A stretch of DNA of 45,293 nt. Origin: Candidatus Wirthbacteria bacterium. GTDB taxonomy: Bacteria; Patescibacteriota; CG2-30-54-11. The notes below the pieces were generated by a model that saw nothing but the letters and a program-made list of their open reading frames with translations, ran no database searches and was not told where the DNA came from. The stretch is from positions 1-45,293 of the forward strand of contig CAISZI010000050.1 in NCBI GenBank assembly GCA_903889905.1, read 5' to 3'. The position numbers and the translations under genes were made by a program. The stretch's first letter is position 1, and the number at the start of each line of letters is the position of its first letter. Below, piece by piece: positions 16,095-23,932 of this stretch.

Positions 16095-19000
16095 ATGTCA
16101 CGACAACTTATCGAAAATTACCTAAGAGAAGTTGAAAACATCAAGCAATACGGTGGGGAAAAAGCCCAGAATGAGGGATCTCTGGAAGTTGCCGTGATGA
16201 ACTTAATCCGTGGTTATTGCCAGTCCAGACACTATATTCTTGTACCAAAACTAGCATACAAGGCTGATCGCATAATACCAGACGGAACCATAAAGAATGC
16301 CCTTCGTCTCGATTGCGGATACTGGGAAAGTAAGGATAAGTATGACGACCTCGACACCGAGATCCAAAAAAAAATTGAAGCGGGCTACCCAACAGACAAT
16401 ATTCTCTTTGAGGACAAGGAAACAGCCATTCTAATTCAGAATGGCAAGGAAGTTCTACGGGTTAAGTTCCAGGACGAAGAAAAACTAAACACTATCCTGA
16501 ATACTTTCGTAAATTATGAACGTATAGAGATTACCGAATTTAATCAAGCTCTCGAACAATTCAAACATGACTTACCTGCAATCCTGGATGCTTTGCGAGA
16601 TGTTCTTGATGAACAGGGGGCATCAAACCAGAATTATCAGAAATCCAGGGATGGTTTTTTAGAGCTGTGTAAAAAAGCCATCAATCCGACCATCACGCTT
16701 CTCGACATCCGAGAAATGATCATCCAGCATATCCTGACCGAAGATTTATTCATGAGCGTATTTGACGAGACCCAATTCCATCGAGAGAACTCAATTGCCC
16801 ATGAATTGTCGCATATCGTCGACACATTTTTTAGCCATGAAGTAAAACGAAATACTCTAGATCGCATCCAGCATTACTACAAAACCATCAAATCAAGAGC
16901 CTCTCAGATTGCCGACCATCATGAGAAACAACACTTTTTGAAGGTGCTTTATGAAAATTTTTACAAAGCCTATAACCCCGATAAAGCTGATAGGCTAGGG
17001 GTAATCTACACACCCAATGAAATAGTGCGGTTCATGATTGAGGGGACAGAGCACCTCCTGCAAAAGCATTTCAACAGACTCCTCAGTGACCCAAATGTTG
17101 AGATACTCGACCCTGCTACAGGTACAGGCACATACATCACGGAAATCATCGACTATCTGCCGACCCCCAAGCTCGAATACAAGTACAAAAACGAGCTACA
17201 CTGCAATGAAGTCGAGATTCTGCCTTACTACTTAGCCAATCTCAATATCGAATTCACGTATCGCCAGAAGATGGGAAAATACGAAGAATTTCCTAGTGCC
17301 TGCTTCGTGGATACTCTCGACAATATCAATTTTGACTACAAAGGCAAACAACAGGACTTTTTCTTCAACCTAGGCGATCAGAACCTGGAACGCATCAAGC
17401 GACAGAACAGCAAGAAAATATCCGTTATCATCGGCAATCCGCCATATAACGCCAATCAGCAGAATGAAAACGACAACAACAAAAATAGGGATTACTTCAA
17501 TGATCAAAAACGTAAAATAGGCGGTGTGGATGGTAGAATCAGGCAAACCTATATAAAAGAAAGCACTGCTCAGAAGACTAAAGTAACCGATATGTATGCC
17601 AAGTTCTATCGTTGGGCGAGCGATAGGCTAGATGATAACGGAGTGATCGCCTTTATTACCAATCGATCATTCATTAATAGTAGATCGTTTGACGGATTTA
17701 GGGCATGTATCGAAAAGGAATTTGCATTTGCCTATATCATCGATACCAAGAGCGATGTTCGGGCAAATCCCAAGATCACTGGAACTACACACAATGTGTT
17801 CGGGATACAGACTGGAGTGGCAGTGATGTTCTTGGTTAAGAAAAAAAACGAACAGAACCAATGCCAAATTCAATACTTCACTCTGAGGGATGAACAGAAA
17901 CGTGAAGAAAAACTAGAATGGTTTGCGAATAATCATATTAGGTCAATCCCTTTCGACCACGTCACGCCAGACACGAAGCACAACTGGATTAACATGGCCG
18001 ATAATGATTTTGATGAATTGCTTCCCTTAACTAGTAAACAAACGAAATTTTCAAAGTCGGCAAGTGGAGAGAACGCTTTATTTAAAGTTTTTTCGAATGG
18101 AATCAATACAGCAAGAGATGGTTGGATGATCGATTTCTCCAGCAAACAATTAGTGAAAAAGGTCACCTGGTTTATTCAAGTGTATGAAAATGAAAAACAA
18201 AACACCCATATCAAGTGGTCAAGAAACCTCAAAAATCGTTATCGTCAAAGTCTTAAAGAACCCTATAGGTCATCAAGAATTGTAGAATATTTTTATCGTC
18301 CATTCGTAAAAAAATATATTTACAAATCCGACATTTTTATTGATGAGCTGGGACTTGATAAACAATTATGTATCAGTCCAAAGAATGCGGCTATTTGCCT
18401 CCGTCATGTATCCAGTTCAACAGACTTCATGACTATCGTTTCGCCAATAAGTGTGGATTGGCATTTTCTCGGTGATACAGCATATTTCACCTTAAATCGT
18501 TTTGACTCAGCGGGTCATAGAATTGACAATATTACAGAATGGGGATTGCAACAATTCCAAAAAAAATACAGCTCTATTCAGATTACTAAAACGGATATCT
18601 TTCAATATGTTTATGCAATTTTGCATCATCCTTTATACCTGGACAAATATAAAGTTAATCTCAGAAGAGATCTCCCTCGAATCCCTTTGTATGACAATTT
18701 CTCGCAGTGGGCAAAATGGGGACAAGAATTGATGAATTTGCATATCAATTTTGAAACAGCGAAACCATTCAGATTAAAACGAGTGGATCTTAAAACGGAC
18801 AATTCAGACAAAAAGCCAAAACCGAAGCTGAAAGCAGATAAGGCATCCGGTGAGATCATCCTCGACGAAAATACAAGTTTAACCGGTATCCCAGCGGAAG
18901 CGTGGGAGTATCGCCTGGGTAATCGTTCAGCTCTGGAATGGATCCTTGATCAGTACAAAGAAAAAAAGCCAAAAGATCCAACAATACGGGAAAAGTTCAA

Positions 19001-19130
19001 TACCTATTGCTTTGCTGACTACAAAGAACAGGTAATCGATCTACTACAAAGGGTTACAACAGTAAGCGTTGAAACATTAAAAATCATAAGGGAAATGGAA
19101 ATCATTAACGATGGAGTTGCCAATGATTGA
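16095..19130 (+). CDS. Single-chain restriction-modification enzyme (type IIG/ISP-like)
   Basis: A 1011-residue enzyme with an apparent nuclease, methylase and specificity part in one chain. Near residues 60-85, IIPDGTIK and RLDCGYWESKD give a PD-(D/E)XK-type site (Asp 73, Glu 78, Lys 80), followed by the DDLDTEIQKK and GYPTDNILFED landmarks of this family. The N6-adenine methylase has AdoMet motif I DPATGTGTY near residue 339 and catalytic motif IV NPPY near residue 448. The C-terminal half matches the ISP-type target-recognition region, ending in YRLGNRSALEWILDQY. There is no RecA-like helicase between nuclease and methylase, unlike classic type ISP enzymes. ATG 16095 follows the MerR gene directly; an in-frame ATG at 16074 lies inside that gene and is less likely. 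It probably protects the element's host from foreign DNA. Confidence 0.88.
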   Translation: MSRQLIENYLREVENIKQYGGEKAQNEGSLEVAVMNLIRGYCQSRHYILVPKLAYKADRIIPDGTIKNALRLDCGYWESKDKYDDLDTEIQKKIEAGYPTDNILFEDKETAILIQNGKEVLRVKFQDEEKLNTILNTFVNYERIEITEFNQALEQFKHDLPAILDALRDVLDEQGASNQNYQKSRDGFLELCKKAINPTITLLDIREMIIQHILTEDLFMSVFDETQFHRENSIAHELSHIVDTFFSHEVKRNTLDRIQHYYKTIKSRASQIADHHEKQHFLKVLYENFYKAYNPDKADRLGVIYTPNEIVRFMIEGTEHLLQKHFNRLLSDPNVEILDPATGTGTYITEIIDYLPTPKLEYKYKNELHCNEVEILPYYLANLNIEFTYRQKMGKYEEFPSACFVDTLDNINFDYKGKQQDFFFNLGDQNLERIKRQNSKKISVIIGNPPYNANQQNENDNNKNRDYFNDQKRKIGGVDGRIRQTYIKESTAQKTKVTDMYAKFYRWASDRLDDNGVIAFITNRSFINSRSFDGFRACIEKEFAFAYIIDTKSDVRANPKITGTTHNVFGIQTGVAVMFLVKKKNEQNQCQIQYFTLRDEQKREEKLEWFANNHIRSIPFDHVTPDTKHNWINMADNDFDELLPLTSKQTKFSKSASGENALFKVFSNGINTARDGWMIDFSSKQLVKKVTWFIQVYENEKQNTHIKWSRNLKNRYRQSLKEPYRSSRIVEYFYRPFVKKYIYKSDIFIDELGLDKQLCISPKNAAICLRHVSSSTDFMTIVSPISVDWHFLGDTAYFTLNRFDSAGHRIDNITEWGLQQFQKKYSSIQITKTDIFQYVYAILHHPLYLDKYKVNLRRDLPRIPLYDNFSQWAKWGQELMNLHINFETAKPFRLKRVDLKTDNSDKKPKPKLKADKASGEIILDENTSLTGIPAEAWEYRLGNRSALEWILDQYKEKKPKDPTIREKFNTYCFADYKEQVIDLLQRVTTVSVETLKIIREMEIINDGVAND

Positions 19131-19395
19131 GTTAAAACTCACGGAAACTCAGTTTAAAAACCTTTTTGACACATTTACGATTGGCGCAATCGCCAAATGG
19201 TATTGGAATGACATTCAGAATATTGCACAAAAGCCAGATGAAGAAATGACAATTTTTATGCAAAGATTAGCCGCACTACACTATCCTGAGACAGTAGCAA
19301 AAAGTGAACAACATGATATTGCATACAATGCTGACTACCATGACAAGATGCAGGACATTTTGATTGCTGCTATCGATTACATGCTTAATCAGTGA
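19123..19395 (+). CDS. Small protein of unknown function after the R-M enzyme (90 aa)
   Basis: ATG 19123 is supported by GGAG 6 bases upstream and overlaps the R-M stop by 8 bases. The product is helical, acidic and Trp/Tyr-containing (TIGAIAKWYWNDIQNIAQ, ILIAAIDYMLNQ) with no recognised motif. Coupled translation with the R-M gene suggests a partner or inhibitor of it. Its stop (TGA) overlaps a GTG start of the recombinase. Confidence 0.65.
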   Translation: MIELKLTETQFKNLFDTFTIGAIAKWYWNDIQNIAQKPDEEMTIFMQRLAALHYPETVAKSEQHDIAYNADYHDKMQDILIAAIDYMLNQ

Positions 19396-20975
19396 TTGCA
19401 ATGCATAATCCTCTAAAATACTTTATTTACGCCCGTAAATCTTCCGAACCAGACGAGAAGCAGATGCTTTCGATCCAATCTCAACTTTTCGAAACCCAAG
19501 AAAAAATCATTACTCCTTTAGGCGTTGAAATAGTTGACACGATCACTGAGTCACACAGCGCCAAAGCCCCTGGCAGACCCGCATTTGATCACATGATTGA
19601 ACGCATCAAAGCAGGTGAGGCAAACGGCATCATTGCTTGGCATCCTAACAGGCTCTCCCGCAACTCAATTGATGCAGGACAGCTAATCTATATGCTTGAT
19701 ACCAAAGAGTTACTTGACCTTAAATTTTGCTCATACACGTTTGAAAACACCCCAGAAGGCAAGTTTTTCCTTAATATGATGTTTACCCAGGGCAAATACG
19801 ACGTCGACAAACTCTCAGTAGACGTCCTCAGAGGCTTTAGAACCAAACTCAGGGATAAAGGTCAGCTCATCACCAGAGCACCTATCGGTTATCTGAACGC
19901 TGGGACGGAAAAAGGCAATAAACATGCCATTGTTGACCCTGAACGATTCCCCGTTATACGCAGACTTTGGGATTTGATGTTGTCAGGGAACCATTCTGTT
20001 GGCGATATTGTTGATATCGCCAATAATGAATGGGGTTTCCTGACGCGTAAGACTAAAAAGAGAGGTGGAAGCCCACTTGCAGAAGGCACCCTCAATAAAA
20101 TGTTTCACAACGCATTCTATTGTGGCCTTTTGACCTATAATGGCCAAGAATATAGCGGCACACATACTCCAATGGTTACGAAAGAGGAATTTAACCATGT
20201 CCAGGACTTATTGCATGGCAGAAGCTCTCCTCGTCGCCAAAAACACGTATACGCCCTAACAGGACTGATCCGCTGCAAAGAATGCGGAAGCATGTTTACA
20301 GCCTCTCCCCGCCGCAACAGGCATGGCAAGCTCTACGACCACTATCATTGCACAAGGAAGAATAAGGCCGTCGAATGCCATCAGAGCGTCCTACAGAAAC
20401 ATATACTGGAGACCCAAATAATAAACGAGCTCAAAACGCTCACTTTTGACCAAGAATGGCTTGACTGGGCCATCAATGAGATCGAGCACCGAAAGCCCCA
20501 GGAAGAAGCCCAAATTGACTCTACAGAAGCTTCCATGCAGAAAAAACTTGAAGCTCTGGAAAGCGAGAAAAGAAATTATGTCCGTATGAAAGCTAAAGAA
20601 CAAATTAGCGAGGAAGATTTTGTTTCTGAAGTCAATCGTGTCACTAAAGAACTTGACCAGATTAAAAGTAAACAACAAACAAAAAAACGTCCCTGGGAAG
20701 AGACGTTGGAGCTTTCAGCCAAAACATTTAATTTCTCGTTTTATGCCTCTCTGTGGTTCCTAAATGGGATCAACAACGACAAACGGGCCATTTTCAACGC
20801 AATTGGTTTGAACCCTCAGATCTTCAATAAAGAACTAGACTTTGAGGTCAAAGAGCCCTTTTATACTTTCAAAACTGGTCTGGAAAGAATCAAAAGGTTT
20901 GAACCCTTGGGTTCTGGCGTTATACCAAACAAAAAAGACGCCGAAGCGTCTCTTTATCAACTATGGGGTGACTGA
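19392..20975 (+). CDS. Large serine recombinase (integrase of the element)
   Basis: A 527-residue large serine recombinase. The resolvase domain (about 1-150) has the nucleophile Ser in YARKSSEPDEK and the conserved RLSRNSIDAG. The recombinase domain follows (GYLN..AIVDPERFPVIRRLWDL), then a zinc ribbon (IRCKECGSMF and YHCTR) and a coiled coil about residues 345-430. It starts at GTG 19392 (overlapping the previous stop) or ATG 19401. Its last four codons and stop (L W G D stop) lie in the CCA end and acceptor stem of tRNA-His, so the reading frame crosses the attachment core. In the excised circle the frame would continue past the core for 26 other residues before a TAA. It very probably integrates and excises this element. 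Confidence 0.92.
   Translation: MIAMHNPLKYFIYARKSSEPDEKQMLSIQSQLFETQEKIITPLGVEIVDTITESHSAKAPGRPAFDHMIERIKAGEANGIIAWHPNRLSRNSIDAGQLIYMLDTKELLDLKFCSYTFENTPEGKFFLNMMFTQGKYDVDKLSVDVLRGFRTKLRDKGQLITRAPIGYLNAGTEKGNKHAIVDPERFPVIRRLWDLMLSGNHSVGDIVDIANNEWGFLTRKTKKRGGSPLAEGTLNKMFHNAFYCGLLTYNGQEYSGTHTPMVTKEEFNHVQDLLHGRSSPRRQKHVYALTGLIRCKECGSMFTASPRRNRHGKLYDHYHCTRKNKAVECHQSVLQKHILETQIINELKTLTFDQEWLDWAINEIEHRKPQEEAQIDSTEASMQKKLEALESEKRNYVRMKAKEQISEEDFVSEVNRVTKELDQIKSKQQTKKRPWEETLELSAKTFNFSFYASLWFLNGINNDKRAIFNAIGLNPQIFNKELDFEVKEPFYTFKTGLERIKRFEPLGSGVIPNKKDAEASLYQLWGD
20931..20951 (-). terminator. Minus-strand terminator for tRNA-His inside the recombinase gene
   Basis: On the minus strand AGACGC-TTCG-GCGTCT is a perfect 6-bp hairpin with a UUCG tetraloop, followed by six T. 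It begins 13 bases beyond the CCA of tRNA-His, so it can end the tRNA transcript. It lies wholly within the last codons of the serine recombinase (K K D A E A S), so the same bases serve both purposes. Confidence 0.8.
20964..20969 (+). other. Proposed right attachment core (TGGGGT) at the CCA end of tRNA-His
   Basis: TGGGGT overlaps the complement of the CCA end, discriminator base and first acceptor pairs of tRNA-His. It matches the left core at 7878-7883. Upstream is element DNA, downstream the chromosomal tRNA gene. Confidence 0.55.
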
Positions 20976-21041
20976 AGGGACTTGAACCCTCAACATCCGC
21001 CTCCACAGGGCGGCGCTCTAACCAGTTGAGCTACAGTCACC
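20964..21041 (-). tRNA. tRNA-His (GTG)
   Basis: The minus-strand cloverleaf has a 7-bp acceptor stem GTGACTG/CAGTCAC, anticodon loop CTGTGGA (anticodon GTG) and T-arm GGGTTCAAGTCCC. The histidine identity pair is present: an extra 5' G at 21041 faces C73 at 20967. CCA is encoded at 20964-20966. The 3' end carries the element attachment site. Confidence 0.97.
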
Positions 21042-21138
21042 ATAAACTCCTGAACCGATTCCCTGACTAACACCTGCCGTTCCACTACTTGTCCCCCGAA
21101 GCTGCATCAGCGTAGGGGGAAGCTACAGTCACCATAAA
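21029..21138. repeat. 18-bp direct repeat of the tRNA-His 5' end
   Basis: AGCTACAGTCACCATAAA occurs at 21029-21046 (the first bases of tRNA-His plus leader) and again at 21121-21138, 92 bases apart. The outer copy lies directly beside the likely -10 box, so a 92-base segment appears to have been inserted or duplicated between the tRNA promoter and the intact gene. Confidence 0.8.
21090..21124 (+). repeat. Divergent copy of hairpin repeat family 2
   Basis: TCCCCC (21092-21097) pairs with GGGGGA (21115-21120), flanked by TTGT and AGCT as in the copy at 21884-21916. The loop differs more than in the other copies. It lies inside the 92-base insert upstream of tRNA-His. Confidence 0.5.
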
Positions 21139-21149
21139 ACCGAACGAAA

Positions 21150-21155
21150 ATTATA
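21150..21155 (-). promoter_or_regulatory. Likely -10 box of tRNA-His
   Basis: A perfect TATAAT on the minus strand, upstream of the tRNA-His leader. No good -35 is visible. With the 92-base insert, the transcript would start near 21142 and carry a false tRNA 5' end before the real one. Confidence 0.5.
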
Positions 21156-21240
21156 CTACCAAATTTTTGCACCAAAACTCAACCGCCTGCCTATTTTACC
21201 ATAAAAACCTTATAGCACTATCAGTCCATTTATATCGACC

Positions 21241-21543
21241 TTAGGGAAGGTAATTGATCCCTAGCATCGTAATTTTCTGCGTACTTACACCCAAAACAGC
21301 AAAGACTTCTCTAACCACCAGATAGGATCCATAAATAATTACCAATCCAATAATCGCATGCATAAATGTATCCCGGGCATTCTGGGCTTTTTTCTGGTCC
21401 CCGGCTGCAGCAATATACTTCAAGGCGCTCAAAAAAATGTACAAAAGTGCAAGCAGTGGTGCAAAGGCATAGACATAGTCCAGCACGTGCGAAATCAGCG
21501 GCAGCAAACTCTTGAAATCACTCACATTGGTCACCTGATTCAT
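21241..21543 (-). CDS. Two-helix pilin-like membrane protein (T4SS-pilin family type)
   Basis: A 100-residue protein with two hydrophobic helices (YAFAPLLALLYIFLSALKYI and AIIGLVIIYGSYLVV) separated by a short hydrophilic turn with AAAGDQKKAQNARD. This is the VirB2/TrbC-like layout that is very common and multi-copy in Patescibacteria. The start at 21543 is chosen over 21564 because GGAGCAGGGGCG precedes it. It stands alone without secretion-system genes nearby. Its function in these bacteria is unproven; it may form a small membrane pore or a pilus. Confidence 0.75.
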   Translation of the reverse strand: MNQVTNVSDFKSLLPLISHVLDYVYAFAPLLALLYIFLSALKYIAAAGDQKKAQNARDTFMHAIIGLVIIYGSYLVVREVFAVLGVSTQKITMLGINYLP

Positions 21544-21591
21544 CGCCCCTGCTCCTATTCTCAATTAGTCTCCCATCCCCAATTGTAATCC

Positions 21592-21677
21592 GTTTGTTTT
21601 ACGCAGAGCCGTCTCAAGTAAAACAAACACCTTTTGTTTCTTTTTGCCCACTTTTTACTTTTTGAAAGAAAAAGTGG
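21592..21677 (+). repeat. Twin-hairpin repeat, copy A
   Basis: Stem 1: GTTTGTTTTAC / GTAAAACAAAC, perfect 11 bp around the 15-nt loop GCAGAGCCGTCTCAA. After a T-rich spacer comes stem 2: CCACTTTTT / AAAAAGTGG. Located between the pilin-like gene and the 3' end of tRNA-Arg. See copies at 24016, 24135 and 30453. Confidence 0.85.
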
Positions 21678-21758
21678 AAGCTTCCCATTCAAGCCCGATG
21701 ACGGGCTTCCAGGGATAAGTTCAACTAATCATTCGCAGACTCATGAAGTTGAGCTTTA

Positions 21759-21835
21759 TGGCGTCCCGGGTCGGAGTCGAACCGACGACCTACTGCTTAG
21801 AAGGCAGTTGCTCTATCCAGCTGAGCTACCGGGAC
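21759..21835 (-). tRNA. tRNA-Arg (TCT)
   Basis: Minus-strand cloverleaf with acceptor GTCCCGG/CCGGGAC, anticodon loop CTTCTAA (anticodon TCT, reads AGA/AGG) and T-arm GTCGGTTCGACTCCGAC. Discriminator G at 21762 and encoded CCA at 21759-21761. Confidence 0.97.
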
Positions 21836-21883
21836 ATAGATAAACCGACTTAACTACTGATTTGCTGAAGATCCTGTCATTCG

Positions 21884-21930
21884 TCCTGTCCGCCATAGCC
21901 ATGCGACGGCGGAAGCTTTATGCGAAGGAT
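21884..21930 (+). repeat. Hairpin repeat family 2, copy a
   Basis: CCGCC (21890-21894) pairs with GGCGG (21908-21912) around ATAGCCATGCGAC. It is followed by AAGCTTTATGCGAAGGA. About 30 bases match the copy at 34743-34776 in reverse orientation with one difference. Confidence 0.8.
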
Positions 21931-22055
21931 GAACCGGGACACAACCAACATCAAAATTATAACAAACATCCTTGCCAGAACCAACGTTTGCTAAACCTTA
22001 TTTTACAACATGTAGTCGTGTTACAATATTTTTGATCAATCAGAAGGAAAACCCT

Positions 22056-23102
22056 ATGCCAGCTCCAGCTTCCCTCCAAGCTTTTCAAACTCAAATCAAC
22101 GAACAACTCCGTATTTATTTTGACGCCGAGATTCTCCTCGCGCAGCAAGTCAATCCCTCCGCCGTGGCCATGATCGAAACGATCAAGGAATTTACCCTGC
22201 GCGGCGGCAAACGCGTTCGCCCCGCGATTATGTTTCTAGCTTACCAATGTTTTACCGCTGAGAAGCTCAATGATGCACTGCAAGCCTCCATGTCCATTGA
22301 ACTCATGGAAACATCGCTGCTGATTCACGACGACATCATGGACAATGCGCCACTGCGTCGGGGCGGCACTACCGTTCATCTTCATTACCAGCAAATTGCC
22401 AGTGACGCTGGCTATGGTCGTTCCTCCGCCATTTTGGCGGGCAATGTGGCCGGATATCTGGGGACTAAAACACTTATCCAATCCAACTTCCCTGATGATC
22501 GGAAATTACAGGCGCTCGCTTTTTACCAACAAGTGATGACCGATGAATGTTATGGCCAGCTCATGGATTTAAATGGCGAAAGATTTGGCGAAATCAACGA
22601 GCAACAGGCACTGAATATTATTTATTACAAAACCATCCGCTACACCTTCGATGCGCCACTGTGTATGGGAGCATCCCTTGCTGGAGCCCCAACCGAGAGC
22701 TACCCCATCCTAATACTGATTGCCCGTGAACTGGGCAATGCATTCCAAATCGGCGACGATATACTCGGCGTTTATGGCGACGAACAAAAAACCGGAAAAA
22801 GCAGCCAAAGCGACATCAGCGAAGGCAAACAAACCGTACTCATTCTGCACGCCTTGAAACATTCTACGCAAAGCGACCAGACCCAATTGAAATCCCTGCT
22901 GGGCAAAAAAAACCTGACAACATCAGAGCTACATCAGGCACAAAAAATCCTACAAAACACTGGTTCCAAACAATACGCCCTCGACCTCGTCAAATTATCG
23001 GTCAATCGGGCAAAACAGCTCATCAATCAAACCAACTGGCGGGATACTGGCAAACATTTCCTGCTTGAAATCGCCGATTACCTCCAAACACGCGAAGTTT
23101 AG
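22056..23102 (+). CDS. Trans-polyprenyl diphosphate synthase
   Basis: Condenses isopentenyl diphosphate with an allylic diphosphate to make a longer isoprenoid, probably a quinone side chain or lipid-carrier precursor; product length cannot be read. The 348-residue chain has GGKRVRPAIMFLAY near residue 49, the first Asp-rich motif HDDIMD near 91 followed by RRGGTTVH, and the second Asp-rich motif GDDILGVYGD near 234 followed by EGKQTVLI. AGAAGGA lies before ATG 22056; a longer frame from 21972 has no support. It converges on lemA with a shared hairpin terminator between. Confidence 0.93.
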   Translation: MPAPASLQAFQTQINEQLRIYFDAEILLAQQVNPSAVAMIETIKEFTLRGGKRVRPAIMFLAYQCFTAEKLNDALQASMSIELMETSLLIHDDIMDNAPLRRGGTTVHLHYQQIASDAGYGRSSAILAGNVAGYLGTKTLIQSNFPDDRKLQALAFYQQVMTDECYGQLMDLNGERFGEINEQQALNIIYYKTIRYTFDAPLCMGASLAGAPTESYPILILIARELGNAFQIGDDILGVYGDEQKTGKSSQSDISEGKQTVLILHALKHSTQSDQTQLKSLLGKKNLTTSELHQAQKILQNTGSKQYALDLVKLSVNRAKQLINQTNWRDTGKHFLLEIADYLQTREV

Positions 23103-23106
23103 TAAC

Positions 23107-23138
23107 AACAAGAGTCACCCTCGGGGATGACTCTTGTT
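23107..23138. terminator. Hairpin terminator between convergent genes
   Basis: AACAAGAGTCA pairs with TGACTCTTGTT, with further CCC/GGG pairing in the middle. It lies between the polyprenyl synthase stop and the end of lemA, and T-rich bases on either side are short. Probably works for both genes. Confidence 0.75.
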
Positions 23139-23165
23139 AAACACTGATGATGACTCAAATCAGAC

Positions 23166-23711
23166 TTAGAATGCGACTTTGACGGCTTCGCGGGCACCGG
23201 CTTCGGCTTCGAAGAATTGCTCAGCCTGGAAACCCATCATGCCGGCAATAACCACAGCCGGGAACACCTGGATCTTGGTGTTGTAATCCAGCACGTTGGT
23301 GTTGTAGAACTGGCGAGCATAGGCGATTTTGTCTTCGGTGTCGCTGAGTTCAGTCTGCAGTTCCTGGAAGCTGGCCTGGGCTTTGAGCTCGGGATAAGCT
23401 TCGGCAACGGCAAACAACGTTTTCAAGGTCCCGGTTAAAGCATTGTTAGCATCGGCTTTTTCTTTGACTGATCCAGCACCCATTAACGCAGCGCGGGCTT
23501 GAGTCACTTTTTCAAAAACTTCTGCTTCATGTTTGGCATAGCCTTTGACAGTTTCGACGAGGTTGGGGATCAGGTCAAAGCGGCGTTTGAGTTGCACATC
23601 AATGCCTGAGAAGGACTCTTTGACACGCATACGTGATGTCACCAAACCGTTATAGGTCATCCACAGAAACCCGACGATCACCACAATTATCAGTACTACC
23701 CAAATTCCCAT
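23166..23711 (-). CDS. lemA: LemA family membrane protein
   Basis: A 181-residue protein with an N-terminal membrane helix (about residues 4-22, [19 protein letters not shown]) and a long helical cytoplasm- or periplasm-facing domain. Family landmarks are [62 protein letters not shown] and [26 protein letters not shown] precedes the ATG. The molecular role of LemA is unsettled. No partner gene (such as an HtpX-like protease) is adjacent. Confidence 0.95.
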   Translation of the reverse strand: MGIWVVLIIVVIVGFLWMTYNGLVTSRMRVKESFSGIDVQLKRRFDLIPNLVETVKGYAKHEAEVFEKVTQARAALMGAGSVKEKADANNALTGTLKTLFAVAEAYPELKAQASFQELQTELSDTEDKIAYARQFYNTNVLDYNTKIQVFPAVVIAGMMGFQAEQFFEAEAGAREAVKVAF

Positions 23712-23835
23712 TTTTTCTCCTTGTTAAAACAAAATTAATCAGCCGGCATTACTGGCTGAAATGCTACACCTAATCCAGTATTTACGCCACTTGTGTGGAG
23801 GAATGATGAAGGCTAAATCAAAAACAATATTGAAG

Positions 23836-23885
23836 CCCTCCGTCGCATAAAGCTATGGAGGGCAGCCTTCGCTTTGCTAGCCCAC
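23836..23885 (-). repeat. Hairpin repeat family 2, copy b
   Basis: CCCTCC (23836-23841) pairs with GGAGGG (23857-23862) around GTCGCATAAAGCTAT. The loop matches the other copies while both stem strands differ in a compensating way. Read on the minus strand it aligns with copy a. It stands upstream of lemA and downstream of tRNA-Thr. Confidence 0.7.
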
Positions 23886-23932
23886 ATCAAGATTCCAATG
23901 TGGCCTGCCAGCCGAAGCGGCCTCGCGAAGGC

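Larger units (their letters stand above)
7878..20969. mobile_element. Integrated element at tRNA-His with serine recombinase and R-M genes
   Basis: Between the two TGGGGT copies the sequence is visibly more A+T-rich than the flanks. It encodes typical accessory functions: a large serine recombinase at the right end, a tyrosine recombinase with its HTH/zinc partner, DUF5659-like and other small proteins, an Mrr-like nuclease and a single-chain R-M enzyme. I see no capsid, terminase, conjugation or replication genes, so it may be a non-replicating integrative island, or such genes may hide among the unknowns. The stretch 7723-8035 has no gene on either strand I trust. It holds the orphan terminator, the left core, and the codons that would extend the recombinase in the excised circle. 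Confidence 0.75.

Noticed and set aside
21592-21677. Twin-hairpin repeats as ordinary intrinsic terminators
   Set aside because: Neither orientation has a T-run after the second stem, and two stems with a conserved 15-nt loop are not needed for termination.
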